A stretch of DNA of 64,000 nt from Geomonas anaerohicana (GCF_016458305.1 NZ_JAEMHL010000006.1:124001-188000), one strand, 5' to 3'; positions 50,632-60,380 are shown, counted from the first letter of the stretch. The notes: generated by a model from the sequence alone, not told the origin. Numbers and translations are program-made.

Positions 50632-51951
50632 TTACCGCTCGGGATCGTTCGTCTTTTCCCGCTGTCCCCTGATCCATGCCATGCGCTCGCGGATGCTTTT
50701 CTCGTAGCCGCTCTCCTTGGGTGCGTAGAAGCGCCGTCCCGAGAGTTGCTCCGGGAGGTAGCCCTGCGCCACGACGCCGTCCCGGTAGTCGTGCGGGTAG
50801 AGGTAACCCTTGCCGTAGCCCAGCCCCTTCATGAGCTTGGTGGGGGCGTTTCTGATCTGCATGGGGACCGGAAGGCCGCCGGACTTCCTTACCTCGGCCA
50901 GCGCTTCGTTGATCCCCATGTAGCTCGCGTTGGATTTTGGAGCGGTGGCGAGGTATGTGACGGCCTGCCCCAGGATGATCCTTCCCTCGGGCATCCCCAC
51001 CAGCCGGAAAGCCTCCAGCGCCGAGACCGCCATCTGCAGCCCGCGCGGGTCGGCGTTGCCCACGTCCTCGGAGGCGAAGATGACCATGCGGCGCAGGATG
51101 AAGATGGGGTCTTCTCCCGCCTCGATCATCCGCGCCAGCCAGTAGAGCGCGGCGTCCGGATCTGAGCCCCGCATCGACTTGATGAAGGCGGAGATGACGT
51201 TGTAGTGCTCCTCGCCCCCCTTGTCGTAGAGCAGGGGCTTCTTCTGCGTCGCCTCGCGAGCGATATCGAGAGAGATCTCGCCCTCGCGCGCCAGCCTCGC
51301 CGCGGTCTCCAGGGTGTTGAGCGCGATGCGGGCGTCGCCGCCGGCCTGCTCGGCCATGAAGGAGAGGGCGTCCTCGGAGGCGGTCAGCTCGAATTCCCCG
51401 AGTCCGCGTTCGCGGTCGGTCAGCGCGTTGACCAGGATCTGCCGGATGTCCTCGTCGGCAAGCGGGTTCAAAACCAGCACCTTGCAGCGCGACAAAAGCG
51501 GCGCGATCACCTCGAAGGACGGATTCTCGGTCGTGGCGCCGATCATGGTGAAGGTGCCGCGCTCAACGTAGGGGAGGAAGGCGTCCTGCTGGCTCTTGTT
51601 GAAGCGGTGGATCTCGTCCACGAAGAGGATGGTGCGCTTGCCCTGGAACTTGAGGATGTCCTCGGCTTCCTTGACCACCTCGCGGATCTCCTTGATGCCG
51701 CTCATGATGGCCGAGAAGAAGATGAAGTGGCTCTTGGTGGCGCCCGCGATGATGCGGGCCAGGGTGGTCTTGCCGGAGCCCGGAGGGCCCCAGAAGATGA
51801 GGGAGGTGACCCGATCGGTTTCGATCAGGCTTCTCAGGAGCTTTCCTTCGCCCAGAAGGTGCCCCTGTCCCAGGTATTCGGAGATGGTGCGGGGCCGCAT
51901 GCGTTCGGCAAGCGGCGCGAATCGTTCGTCAGTTCCGTTGAAAAGATCCAA
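50632..51951 (-). CDS. rarA: Replication-associated recombination protein A (MgsA)
   Basis: A 439-residue AAA+ ATPase related to clamp loaders that acts at stalled forks. RMRPRTISEYLGQGHLLG begins the core; Walker A is GPPGSGKTTLAR (about residues 55-66), Walker B is ILFVDEIHRF, sensor 1 ATTENPSFE, and the C-terminal oligomerisation domain holds GYGKGYLYPHDYRDG. The start is a TTG directly after the glgP stop codon, so it is in the same transcript. Confidence 0.95.
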   Translation of the reverse strand: MDLFNGTDERFAPLAERMRPRTISEYLGQGHLLGEGKLLRSLIETDRVTSLIFWGPPGSGKTTLARIIAGATKSHFIFFSAIMSGIKEIREVVKEAEDILKFQGKRTILFVDEIHRFNKSQQDAFLPYVERGTFTMIGATTENPSFEVIAPLLSRCKVLVLNPLADEDIRQILVNALTDRERGLGEFELTASEDALSFMAEQAGGDARIALNTLETAARLAREGEISLDIAREATQKKPLLYDKGGEEHYNVISAFIKSMRGSDPDAALYWLARMIEAGEDPIFILRRMVIFASEDVGNADPRGLQMAVSALEAFRLVGMPEGRIILGQAVTYLATAPKSNASYMGINEALAEVRKSGGLPVPMQIRNAPTKLMKGLGYGKGYLYPHDYRDGVVAQGYLPEQLSGRRFYAPKESGYEKSIRERMAWIRGQREKTNDPER

Positions 51952-54447
51952 TCAATGCCTCTGTAGTTCCACGGCTCCCGGAAGGATGTCCACCGGCTTG
52001 ATGCCCCAGATTTCGCGGGCGTACTGGTCGATGGTCCTGTCACTGGAGAATTTGCCCATACCGCCGCAGTTGAGTATCGCGCGCCGGCCCCATTCGTCGG
52101 GCTGCTTGAACAACTGGGCGACCTGTTCCTGGCAGGCTACGTAAGACGCGTAGTCGGCCAGGAGCATGTAATGGTCCCCGAGGTTCAAAAGCGAGTCGGT
52201 GAGCGGCGTGAACAGTTCGGGAGCCCACGGGGAGAAGAACCCCGAGGCGATCATGTCCAGTACCCGCTTCAGTTCCCGGTTGCCGTTGTAGTATTCCCGC
52301 GGATTGTAGCCACGCGCGCGCAGCTGCGACACCTCGGCCGCGGTCATGCCGAAGATGAAGATGTTTTCGCGTCCCACCTCTTCCATGATCTCGATGTTGG
52401 CGCCGTCGAGCGTCCCGATGGTGAGGGCGCCGTTCAGTGCGAACTTCATGTTGCCGGTGCCGGAAGCCTCGGTGCCGGCGGTGGAGATCTGCTCGGAGAG
52501 GTCGGAGGCGGGGAATATCTTTTCCGCCAGCGACACGCTGTAGTTGGCCAGGAAGACCACCTTGATCCGTCCCGCCACGTCCGGGTCGTGGTTGACCACG
52601 GCGGCCACAGCGTTGATGAGCCGGATGATCAGTTTGGCGGTTGCGTAGGCCGGCGCCGCTTTGCCCGCGAAGATGAAGGTGCGCGGCACCACGTAGGCTC
52701 CCGGGTTGTCCTTGATCCTATTGAAGAGCGTGATGATGTGCAGCACGTTCAGCAGCTGCCGCTTGTACTCGTGCAGCCGTTTCACCTGCACGTCGAAGAG
52801 CGAGTCGGGGTCGACGTCGAGGTCGTTGTGCTGCTTGATGTAGCGGCACAGCCCCTCCTTGTTGCTCCGTTTCACCTGGCGCCAGCGAGCGATGAACTCA
52901 GGGTCTGCCGCTATGGCACGCAACTTCTCCAGCTCGTACAGGTTCGTGGTCCAGCCGTCGCCGATGTACTCGTCGATCAGGCCGGAGAGGGCGGGGTTGG
53001 ACATCTTGAGCCAGCGCCGCTGGGTGATGCCGTTGGTCTTGTTGTTGAAGCGCTCCGGGTACATCTCGTAGAAGTCGTGGAACAGCTCGTTCTTGAGGAT
53101 CTCGGTGTGCAGCGCGGCGACGCCGTTGACCGAGTGGCTCCCCACGATGGCCAGGTGCGCCATGCGGATCTTTCTCTCCCAGTGTTCCTCGACGATGGAC
53201 ATCCGCGCCAGGCGGTTGGGCTCGTCGGGGAAGCGCTCCCGGATCTCCTTCAGGAAGCGCTCGTTGATCTCGTAGATGATCTGCAGGTGCCTGGGCAGGA
53301 TCTGCTCGAAGAACCAGACCGGCCACTGCTCCAGCGCCTCGGGGAGGATGGTGTGGTTGGTGTAGGCGAAGGTCTTCTTGGTGATCTCCCAGGCGTCCTC
53401 CCACTCGACCCCCTCCACGTCCATGAGCACGCGCATCAGTTCGGGAATGGCGAGGGTGGGGTGGGTGTCGTTCAACTGGATGGCCACCTTGTCCGGCAAA
53501 AGCCTCATGTCCTGGTGCTTCTTCTTGAAGCGGTAGATGACGTCGTGCACGGTGGCCGAGGCGAGGAAGTACTCCTGCTTGAAGCGGAGCTCCTTCCCCT
53601 CCACCACGTTGTCGGCGGGATAGAGCACCTTGGAGATGGTCTCCGACTGCATCTTCTTTTCCACCGCGCGGATGTAGTTCCCCTCGTTGAAGAACTTGAG
53701 GTCGAATTCGCGGCTGGACTTGGCGCTCCAGAGCCTGAGCGTGTTGACGCTGTGGGTCTGGTAGCCCGGGATCGGGGTGTCGTAGGCCATGGCCATGACG
53801 TCGTCCGTGTCGACCCACTCGCGCACCAGCTTGCCGTTTGCGTCGAAGGTCGAGATGACCCGGCCGTAGAACTTCACCGTGTGCAGGTGCTCCTGCCGGT
53901 CCAGTTCCCAGGGGTTGCGGTAGCGCAGCCAGTTGTCCGGTATCTCCACCTGGGCGCCGTCGATGATGTGCTGGCGGAAGATGCCGTACTCGTAGCGGAT
54001 GCCGTAGCCGTAGGCGGGGATGGACATGGTGGCCATGGAGTCGAGGAAGCAGGCGGCGAGCCGCCCCAGGCCGCCGTTGCCGAGGCCCGCGTCCTGCTCC
54101 TCGTTGACGATCTGGTCGAAGTCGTTGCCCAGCGAGGTGATGGCGTCCTTGAAGTCCTCCCAAATCCCGAGGTTGATCAGGCTGTTGCTGAGGGTTCTCC
54201 CCATCAGGAACTCCATGGACATGTAGTAGACTCTCTTGTTGTCGGAGTTGTAGTACGCTTGCTGGGTGTCGAGCCAGCGCTCAACGAGGTAATCCCGCAC
54301 GGCATAGGCGAGGGCGTTGAACCTGTCATAAGGAGTGGCGGAGTATTTGTCCTTTCCCAGTGTGTATTCGAGATGTTCGAGAAAGGACTTGATAATGAGC
54401 ATCTGCTTGTCAAGCTCTTCGTTCACGCCTATCTGCTCGTCGGTCAT
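51952..54447 (-). CDS. glgP: Glycogen/starch phosphorylase
   Basis: An 831-residue PLP enzyme that releases glucose-1-phosphate from glycogen. The family signature EASGTGNMKFALNGALTIGT includes the PLP-contact region. The protein starts with a helical stretch and then NALAYAVRDYLVERW and the glucan-binding region. The length is typical of bacterial GlgP. It is the first gene of the glgP-rarA unit and is divergent from nadK. Confidence 0.96.
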   Translation of the reverse strand: MTDEQIGVNEELDKQMLIIKSFLEHLEYTLGKDKYSATPYDRFNALAYAVRDYLVERWLDTQQAYYNSDNKRVYYMSMEFLMGRTLSNSLINLGIWEDFKDAITSLGNDFDQIVNEEQDAGLGNGGLGRLAACFLDSMATMSIPAYGYGIRYEYGIFRQHIIDGAQVEIPDNWLRYRNPWELDRQEHLHTVKFYGRVISTFDANGKLVREWVDTDDVMAMAYDTPIPGYQTHSVNTLRLWSAKSSREFDLKFFNEGNYIRAVEKKMQSETISKVLYPADNVVEGKELRFKQEYFLASATVHDVIYRFKKKHQDMRLLPDKVAIQLNDTHPTLAIPELMRVLMDVEGVEWEDAWEITKKTFAYTNHTILPEALEQWPVWFFEQILPRHLQIIYEINERFLKEIRERFPDEPNRLARMSIVEEHWERKIRMAHLAIVGSHSVNGVAALHTEILKNELFHDFYEMYPERFNNKTNGITQRRWLKMSNPALSGLIDEYIGDGWTTNLYELEKLRAIAADPEFIARWRQVKRSNKEGLCRYIKQHNDLDVDPDSLFDVQVKRLHEYKRQLLNVLHIITLFNRIKDNPGAYVVPRTFIFAGKAAPAYATAKLIIRLINAVAAVVNHDPDVAGRIKVVFLANYSVSLAEKIFPASDLSEQISTAGTEASGTGNMKFALNGALTIGTLDGANIEIMEEVGRENIFIFGMTAAEVSQLRARGYNPREYYNGNRELKRVLDMIASGFFSPWAPELFTPLTDSLLNLGDHYMLLADYASYVACQEQVAQLFKQPDEWGRRAILNCGGMGKFSSDRTIDQYAREIWGIKPVDILPGAVELQRH

Positions 54448-54584
54448 GAGTCACCCTGCATCTGCACGTAGTTATTGTGGGAAAGTCTCTGCGGGACTAC
54501 TTGGGGTGCGCCAGTTTTCCGTTGGACATGATACACCAACTGTGCTAGTAAATCCTAGATTACAGTACAAGTAAAGGGCTCGTG

Positions 54585-55451
54585 ATGAAAAAAATCGCCA
54601 TTTTCGCGAAAGTGCACGATCCGCGTTGCCTGGGGGTTGCCGAAGAGCTGATCGAGTGGCTGGCGGCACGGGGTGTTACCGCTCATGTCGAGGAACACCT
54701 CTCGCGCAGGCTCAGGCGTACCACGCTCGCCGAGAGCTCGGAGAGCTCCGAAATCGCGCGCGACGCCGACCTCGTGGTGGTGCTCGGGGGGGACGGCACC
54801 CTGATCGCCGCTGCCCGTCTCATCGGCGAGTGCGATGTCCCGATCCTGGCGGTCAACCTGGGGAGCCTCGGTTTCCTCACCGAGATCACCCTGGACGAGC
54901 TTTACCCGTCGATGGAGCGCTGCCTGGCCGGCGACTTCGAGACCACCGAGCGCATGATGCTCCTGGCGAGCGTCGAGCGCGCGGGCGAAGTGGTAGAGCT
55001 GCATCGCGTGCTGAACGACGTGGTCATCAACAAGGGGGCCCTGGCCAGGATCATCGACATGGAAACCTCGGTGACCGGGCGCTACCTGACCACCTTCAAG
55101 GCCGACGGCCTGATCATATCGACCCCGACCGGCTCGACCGGTTACTCGCTGTCCGCCAATGGCCCGATCCTGCACCCGGAGCTGGAGTGCATCTCGATCA
55201 CCCCGATCTGCCCGCACACACTGACCAACCGGCCGCTGGTGGTGGACGCGCAGGCCCAGATAGCCATCAAGCTGAACTACGCCCCGGACGAGTCCGTGTT
55301 CCTCACTCTGGACGGCCAGGTGGGGATGAAGCTCCTCTCTGGCGACGTGGTGCAGATCCGGAAGGCCCCCCACGTGACCCGCCTGATCCAGTCCCGCAGC
55401 AAGGACTACTTCGAGGTGCTCCGCACCAAGCTTAAATGGGGTGAACGCTAA
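54585..55451 (+). CDS. nadK: NAD kinase
   Basis: A 288-residue enzyme that makes NADP from NAD and ATP. GGDGT in VVVLGGDGTLIAAA (about residues 66-79) is the family signature, followed by NLGSLGFLTE, LNDVVINKG and the second conserved region STPTGSTGYSLSANGPI. The ATG at 54585 directly follows a GTG at 54582; both are possible. A weak promoter pair TTGGAC/TAGTAA lies about 35 bases upstream. recN starts with a GTG at the next base. Confidence 0.95.
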   Translation: MKKIAIFAKVHDPRCLGVAEELIEWLAARGVTAHVEEHLSRRLRRTTLAESSESSEIARDADLVVVLGGDGTLIAAARLIGECDVPILAVNLGSLGFLTEITLDELYPSMERCLAGDFETTERMMLLASVERAGEVVELHRVLNDVVINKGALARIIDMETSVTGRYLTTFKADGLIISTPTGSTGYSLSANGPILHPELECISITPICPHTLTNRPLVVDAQAQIAIKLNYAPDESVFLTLDGQVGMKLLSGDVVQIRKAPHVTRLIQSRSKDYFEVLRTKLKWGER

Positions 55452-57113
55452 GTGCTCAGAGAGCTCCAGATAACCAACCTTGCCATCATCGACAAGCTGC
55501 ACGTTGAGTTCAGCCCCGGGCTCAACATCCTGACCGGCGAGACCGGCGCGGGCAAGTCCATCATCATCGACGCGGTGAACCTGATCCTCGGCGGGCGCGG
55601 CAGCGCCGACCTGATCCGCGCCGGCGCCAAGGAGGCCTCGGTGGAGGCCGTCTTCGACCTCTCCGGCCGCGAGGCGCTGCTGGAGGCATTGGCGACAGCC
55701 GGCATCGAATGCGACGGCGAGCTGCTGGTGCGGCGCGTGGTCGCTGCCGGCGGCAAGAGCCGCGTCTTCATCGGCGGTGGGCTGGCCACCACCTCGCTTC
55801 TTTCGGAGATCTGCCGCAACCTGATCAACATCTACGGCCAGCACGACGCGCAGAGCCTTTTGAAGACCGAGCAGCACCTGCTTCTTCTGGACGGCTATTG
55901 CGGGGCCATTTCCCTGCGCGCAGATTTCGCCGCGCGCTTCGAGCAGTGCCAGGCGGCGAAACACGAACTGCAGGCGCTCGAGGCGGGGGAGCGCGAGGCT
56001 GCGCGCCGGCTCGACCTGCTCGCGTTCCAGAGCAACGAGATCGCCGAGGCGAAGCTCACCGCGGGTGAGGAAGAGGAACTCGCCGAGGAACGCGCCAGGC
56101 TGGCGCACAGCGAGAAACTGATGGGCGCATCGCAGGGCGCCTTCGACGCCCTCTACGGTGGCGAGGCAACGCTGTTGGGGACCCTCTCCGGCATCATCGC
56201 AGGTGTCGCCGACGCAGGGCGCATCGACCCGGCGCTGACTCCGGTTACCGAGACGCTCGAGGCGGCTTATGCGCAGCTCGAAGACGCCTCCCTCACCCTG
56301 CGCGACTACGCCGCCCGCGTCGAGTCCGACCCGGCACGGCTGGAGGAGATCGAGGACCGGCTCGACGCCATCGGCCGCCTCAAGAAGAAGTACGGCGCCA
56401 GCATCGAGGAGATCCTCGAGTACCAGCGCCAGGTGGATCAGGAGCTGTCGGTGCTCTCCAACATCGAAGGGGTCCGGAGCGAACTGCAGCAGCGCATCGC
56501 GCAGCTGGAGCAGGAACTGGCGACGCTGGGAGCCAAGCTGACCAAGGCGCGCCAGGACGGCGCGAAGAAGCTCAAGCAGGGGATGGAGCACGAACTCGGG
56601 GAACTGGCCATGAAGCACGCGGTGTTCGAGACCTCTTTCGAGCAGAGCGCCGAGGCAAAGAGCTACGGCTTCGAGCGGGCCGAGTTCCTGTTCTCCCCGA
56701 ACCCGGGCGAACCCCCGAAGCCCTTGGCCAAGATCGCTTCCGGCGGCGAACTCTCCCGTCTCATGCTGGCGCTGAAGCAGCTACACCCCGACTCCGAGGT
56801 GCCCACCCTCATCTTCGACGAGGTGGATACCGGTATCGGCGGGGCGACCAGTGCGCTGGTGGGGGAGAAGCTGAAGCGGGTGGCCCGTGAACAGCAGGTG
56901 CTGGCCATCACCCACCTGCCGCAGGTGGCGGCTTTCGCCGACCAGCACTTGAAGGTCGAGAAGAAGGTCGCCGACGGGCGCACCGCCACCGGCGTGGAAC
57001 TCCTGGAAGGGGAGGAGCGGGTGGCCGAGGTGGCGCGCATGCTTTCCGGCGCGCGCGTCACGGAAAAGACCCTGGAACACGCCAGGGAGTTGATTCAGGA
57101 GGCAGTGAGATGA
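55452..57113 (+). CDS. recN: DNA repair protein RecN
   Basis: A 553-residue SMC-like ATPase for double-strand-break repair. The N-terminus has LRELQITNLAIIDKLHVEF and Walker A GETGAGKSIIIDAV. Two coiled-coil arms occupy the middle (about residues 150-360). The C-terminal ABC signature is LAKIASGGELSRLMLALK, followed by Walker B FDEVDTGIGGATS and the D-loop. The GTG start abuts the nadK stop. The end overlaps the next gene by four bases. Confidence 0.96.
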   Translation: MLRELQITNLAIIDKLHVEFSPGLNILTGETGAGKSIIIDAVNLILGGRGSADLIRAGAKEASVEAVFDLSGREALLEALATAGIECDGELLVRRVVAAGGKSRVFIGGGLATTSLLSEICRNLINIYGQHDAQSLLKTEQHLLLLDGYCGAISLRADFAARFEQCQAAKHELQALEAGEREAARRLDLLAFQSNEIAEAKLTAGEEEELAEERARLAHSEKLMGASQGAFDALYGGEATLLGTLSGIIAGVADAGRIDPALTPVTETLEAAYAQLEDASLTLRDYAARVESDPARLEEIEDRLDAIGRLKKKYGASIEEILEYQRQVDQELSVLSNIEGVRSELQQRIAQLEQELATLGAKLTKARQDGAKKLKQGMEHELGELAMKHAVFETSFEQSAEAKSYGFERAEFLFSPNPGEPPKPLAKIASGGELSRLMLALKQLHPDSEVPTLIFDEVDTGIGGATSALVGEKLKRVAREQQVLAITHLPQVAAFADQHLKVEKKVADGRTATGVELLEGEERVAEVARMLSGARVTEKTLEHARELIQEAVR

Positions 57114-57559
57114 TCAGAAAGGCCAGGATTGGCGACGTAAAAGACATTCAGAAACTTTTGACCAACTTCGCGAGCCGCGGGGAAATGCTCTCCCGCTCGC
57201 TTTCCGAGCTGTACGAGGCGTTGCGCGACTTCTATGTTTTCGAGGAGGACGGCCAGTTGCTGGGCACCTCCGCCCTGCACATCGTGTGGGAGGACCTGGC
57301 CGAGGTCCGTTCCGTCGCCGTCGCCGAGAGCGTCGGGCGGCGCGGCATCGGCAGCCAGGTGGTGGGTGCCTGCATCGATGAGGCCCGTAGCCTGGGGCTC
57401 AAGAAGCTCTTCTGCCTCACCTACAAGCCCGACTTCTTCGCCAAGTTCGGCTTCAAGGTTGCCGACAAGTCCGAGCTGCCGCACAAGGTGTGGGGCGACT
57501 GCATTAAGTGCGTCAAGTTCCCGGACTGCGATGAGATCGCGATGATTCTGGAGCTGTAA
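57110..57559 (+). CDS. argA: ArgA-like GNAT N-acetyltransferase
   Basis: A 149-residue GNAT protein of the short ArgA kind that acetylates glutamate at the start of arginine synthesis. The acetyl-CoA loop is VAVAESVGRRGIGSQVVGA (about residues 68-86), followed by LFCLTYKPDFFAKFGF, a stretch common to ArgA-like proteins. The kinase-like domain of classical ArgA is absent, as expected for the short form. Arginine genes are not nearby, so the assignment rests on sequence. The ATG overlaps the recN stop. Confidence 0.75.
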   Translation: MIRKARIGDVKDIQKLLTNFASRGEMLSRSLSELYEALRDFYVFEEDGQLLGTSALHIVWEDLAEVRSVAVAESVGRRGIGSQVVGACIDEARSLGLKKLFCLTYKPDFFAKFGFKVADKSELPHKVWGDCIKCVKFPDCDEIAMILEL

Positions 57560-57569
57560 AGGCAAAGGC

Positions 57570-57647
57570 GGGGCTAGGGGCTAGGGGCTAGGGGCTAGTA
57601 CTGCTTTTGGGGGTTCCTAGTCCCTAGTCCCCAGCCCCTAGCCCCTG
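57570..57647. repeat. CTAGGGG heptamer repeat forming a long hairpin
   Basis: Four direct copies of GGGGCTA on one side and degenerate inverse copies (CTAGTCC, CTAGCCC) on the other make a long imperfect hairpin between the acetyltransferase and pmbA. Confidence 0.8.
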
Positions 57648-57662
57648 CTTTCGAGGTTTTGG

Positions 57663-59003
57663 ATGGACCTGACACAACACGCCGATGCGGTGCAACGCCT
57701 GCTCAAGGGGCGCCAGATCGACGGCTACGAGATCGCCGTCTCCGGCTCGCGTGACCTTGCCATCGAGGTGAAACAGGGGAAGGTGGACGCCTTCCGCGTG
57801 GCCGAACCGTTGGGCGTTTCCCTGCGGCTGCTGGTGGGGCAGGGGATGGGCTTCTCCTATTCGACCGCCCTCGACGAGGCCTCGCTGGAAAGCATGGTGG
57901 AGGGGGCGCTGGTCGCGGCCCGGGTGCAGACCCCGGACGAGCACTTCACCTTCGCGGAAGCCGCCGCCTCCTACCCCGACACCCCCTGGCTCTTCGATCC
58001 GTCGCTTGCCTCCGTCGACGAATCGGTCAAGGTTGCCCGCGCCCTGGAACTGGAGCGCCTGGTGCTCGCATTCGATCCTCGCGTGAAACGGGTGCGCAAA
58101 TGCAGCTACGGCGAATCGACCTACCACTCCATCGTGCGCAACTCACTGGGCCTTGATGCCGCCTACAGCGGCACCTACAACTCCTGCAGCGTCTCCGCGG
58201 TGGCGGAGTCCGACGGCGACGCCCAGACCGGCTGGGATTACGGCTTCTCGCCTTCCTTCGCCGGCATCGATCTGGCTGCGGTCGCGGCCGGCGCCGGGCG
58301 CAAGGCAACCGGGCTCTTGGGAGCGCGCACGCTGGCCACCATGCACTGCCAAGCCGTCCTCGATAACCGCGTCGCCGCCGACCTGCTCGATGTCCTGTCC
58401 GGCTCCTTCCTCGCAGAAAACGTGCACAAGGGGAAATCGCTTTTGGCCGGCAGGGTAGGGGAGCGCCTTTTTTCGGAACTGGTCTCCGTGCGTGACAACG
58501 GCCTCCTCCCCGGCGCCCTGGGAAGCGCGCCTTCAGATGGCGAGGGTGTGCCGCAGCAGGACAACGCGCTGGTGCAGGGGGGCGTGCTGCAGGGATTTCT
58601 CTACGACAGCTATTGGGGCAGGCGCCTGGGGGCGCGCTCGACCGGCAGCGCGGTGCGCAGCAGCATCAAGACCCCGCCCAAGGTCGGTGTTCACAATATC
58701 CATATCGAACCGGGCAAGGCCGATCCGGCAACACTGCTGGCGGGGGTGCGCAAAGGTGTGTTCATCACGGAGGTGATGGGCATGCATACGGCAAATCCCA
58801 TCTCCGGTGACTTCTCGGTGGGTGCAGCCGGTTTTTACGTGGAAGGTGGGGAGGTCAGGTATCCCGTCAAGGGGCTGGCCCTGGCAGGTAACCTGCTGGA
58901 AATGTTCGGAAGGGTGGACCAGGTCGGCAGCGACCTGCGTTTCTTCGGCTCGGCAGGGGCCCCCTCGCTGGGGATTGCCGAACTCGACGTCAGCGGAACC
59001 TAG
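57663..59003 (+). CDS. pmbA: TldD/PmbA-family metalloprotease-like protein
   Basis: A 446-residue protein of the PmbA half of the TldD/TldE protease, which acts in cells on modified peptides and antitoxins. EIAVSGSRDLAIEVKQGKVD at the N-terminus and FITEVMGMHTANPISGDFSV with GGEVRYPVKGLALAGNLLEM at the C-terminus are typical. The partner TldD, which carries the zinc motif, is not in the window, so this subunit probably works with a distant gene. The ATG follows GAGG. Confidence 0.9.
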   Translation: MDLTQHADAVQRLLKGRQIDGYEIAVSGSRDLAIEVKQGKVDAFRVAEPLGVSLRLLVGQGMGFSYSTALDEASLESMVEGALVAARVQTPDEHFTFAEAAASYPDTPWLFDPSLASVDESVKVARALELERLVLAFDPRVKRVRKCSYGESTYHSIVRNSLGLDAAYSGTYNSCSVSAVAESDGDAQTGWDYGFSPSFAGIDLAAVAAGAGRKATGLLGARTLATMHCQAVLDNRVAADLLDVLSGSFLAENVHKGKSLLAGRVGERLFSELVSVRDNGLLPGALGSAPSDGEGVPQQDNALVQGGVLQGFLYDSYWGRRLGARSTGSAVRSSIKTPPKVGVHNIHIEPGKADPATLLAGVRKGVFITEVMGMHTANPISGDFSVGAAGFYVEGGEVRYPVKGLALAGNLLEMFGRVDQVGSDLRFFGSAGAPSLGIAELDVSGT

Positions 59004-59027
59004 GACCGCCCCGGGCGGGTGCGGTCC
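59003..59027. terminator. Hairpin between pmbA and the ArsR gene
   Basis: GGACCGC pairs with GCGGTCC, with an inner GC arm. No T run follows; a weak bidirectional end of two convergent genes. Confidence 0.4.
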
Positions 59028-59045
59028 TTCAATCGGCTTACTTTG

Positions 59046-59330
59046 TTACCCCGCTGCGTCCAGGATCTCGATCAGCCTGCGCACGAACGGGCTCACCACA
59101 GCGTAGTGCACCTCGACCCCGTCGCGGGTCCCCTCGATGATCCCCTTATTCTTCAAAAGCGCCAGGTGCTGCGACACGGTCGCCTGGGGAAGCCCCAGGC
59201 ATTCCCAGATGTGCTTCACGTTGCACTCCTGGGTGCACAGCCCTGCCACTATCTTCAGGCGGATCGGGTGCCCGAGCACCTTCAGCATCTCCGCTTCTTT
59301 TCCAAACTCTCTGGTCTTGTCAAATGCCAA
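59046..59330 (-). CDS. ArsR/SmtB-family regulator
   Basis: A 94-residue winged-helix repressor. MLKVLGHPIRLKIVAGL leads into the DNA-recognition helix LPQATVSQHLALLKNKGII and the wing EGTRDGVEVHYAV. CTQEC (about residues 32-36) and a Cys in WECLG give a possible metal or redox site. It starts with TTG, nine bases after GGAGG. It is the first gene downstream of its own promoter, so it probably represses itself. Confidence 0.85.
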   Translation of the reverse strand: MAFDKTREFGKEAEMLKVLGHPIRLKIVAGLCTQECNVKHIWECLGLPQATVSQHLALLKNKGIIEGTRDGVEVHYAVVSPFVRRLIEILDAAG

Positions 59331-59359
59331 CTTGGTATCCTCCGGTTTGAGCTAAAGAT

Positions 59360-59388
59360 AATCTATATATGCTAATTGCAATTGTCAA
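59360..59388 (-). promoter_or_regulatory. Sigma-70 promoter and possible operator of the ArsR gene
   Basis: On the minus strand TTGACA and TAGATT are separated by 17 bases. The spacer holds AATTGCAATT, an exact palindrome, which could be bound by the repressor. Confidence 0.65.
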
Positions 59389-59393
59389 CTGAA

Positions 59394-60380
59394 TTACTTT
59401 GCTTCCTTGAGGAAGATTTCCTCGCTGAAGTGGCAGGCCGCCCGTTGCCCGGGTACTTTTTCCAAAAGTTCCGGTCGTTTCTCGCTGCACACCGGCTGCG
59501 CGTACGGGCAGCGTGGGTGGAAGGGACAGCCGCTCGGCGGGGCAACGGGAGAGGGGAGCTCCCCCTTGGCGATCACGTGCCGGGTCCTCTTCTTGGGATC
59601 GAGGCTCGGTATCGCGGAGAGGAGTGCCTCCGTGTAGGGATGCAGGGGACGGTTCAGCACCTGATCGCGGCTGCCGGTCTCAACGATGCGCCCCAGGTAC
59701 ATGATCGCCACCCGGTCGCTTAAGTGCCGCAGCACGGAGAGGTCGTGGGTGATGAACAGGAAGGAGAGCCCCAGGTCCTTCTTCACGTCCTGCAAGAGGT
59801 TGATGATCTGCGCCTGGATGGAGAGGTCCAGGGCCGATACCGGTTCGTCGGCGATGATGAGGCGCGGCGACACGGCCAGGGCGCGCGCGATGCCGATACG
59901 CTGGCGCTGCCCGCCGGAGAACTCGTGCGGGAAGCGCATCATGTGCTCGGGGGAGAGTCCCACCCGTCTGAGCAGTTCCGCCACCTTGTCCCGCCGCCCG
60001 GCGGCGTCGCCGATGCGGTGGATCTCCAGGGGCTCGCCCAGGATCTCGGCGACCCGCATGCGCGGGTTCAGCGACGAGAACGGGTCCTGGAACACCATCT
60101 GCACTTCCTTGCGGTACTGGGCCAGCTCCGCCTTGCTCATGCGCGCCAGCTCACGCCCTTCGTACTTGATGCTCCCCGAGGTGGGCGGGGTGAGGCCGGT
60201 CAAAAGCCGGGCTACGGTGGATTTGCCGCATCCCGATTCGCCCGCAAGCCCCAGCGTCTCGCCCGGGTACAGCTCCAGGTCGATGCCGGCGACGGCGGTG
60301 AGGATGCGTTTTTCGGCGAACATGCCGCCGCGCACGGGATACTGCTTCACCAGGTTTTCTGCGGTCAGAAGCGGCGTCAT
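59394..60380 (-). CDS. dppF: Peptide ABC transporter ATP-binding protein (DppF/OppF type)
   Basis: A 328-residue ATPase of a dipeptide/oligopeptide importer. Walker A is [14 protein letters not shown] (about residues 53-66), the Q-loop is VFQDPFSSLNP, the signature LSGGQRQ-like motif is FSGGQRQRIGIARAL and Walker B LIIADEPVSALD. The C-terminal CPFHPRCPYAQPVC is the cysteine-rich end of this family. The ATG at 60380 overlaps the partner gene by four bases. No permease or binding protein is adjacent. Confidence 0.9.
   Translation of the reverse strand: MTPLLTAENLVKQYPVRGGMFAEKRILTAVAGIDLELYPGETLGLAGESGCGKSTVARLLTGLTPPTSGSIKYEGRELARMSKAELAQYRKEVQMVFQDPFSSLNPRMRVAEILGEPLEIHRIGDAAGRRDKVAELLRRVGLSPEHMMRFPHEFSGGQRQRIGIARALAVSPRLIIADEPVSALDLSIQAQIINLLQDVKKDLGLSFLFITHDLSVLRHLSDRVAIMYLGRIVETGSRDQVLNRPLHPYTEALLSAIPSLDPKKRTRHVIAKGELPSPVAPPSGCPFHPRCPYAQPVCSEKRPELLEKVPGQRAACHFSEEIFLKEAK

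Noticed and set aside
49381-51165. A 594-codon open frame on the plus strand
   Set aside because: It is opposite pfkA and rarA, both of which have full sets of family motifs.
54555-56618. A 687-codon open frame on the minus strand
   Set aside because: It runs opposite nadK and recN and shows no domain pattern.
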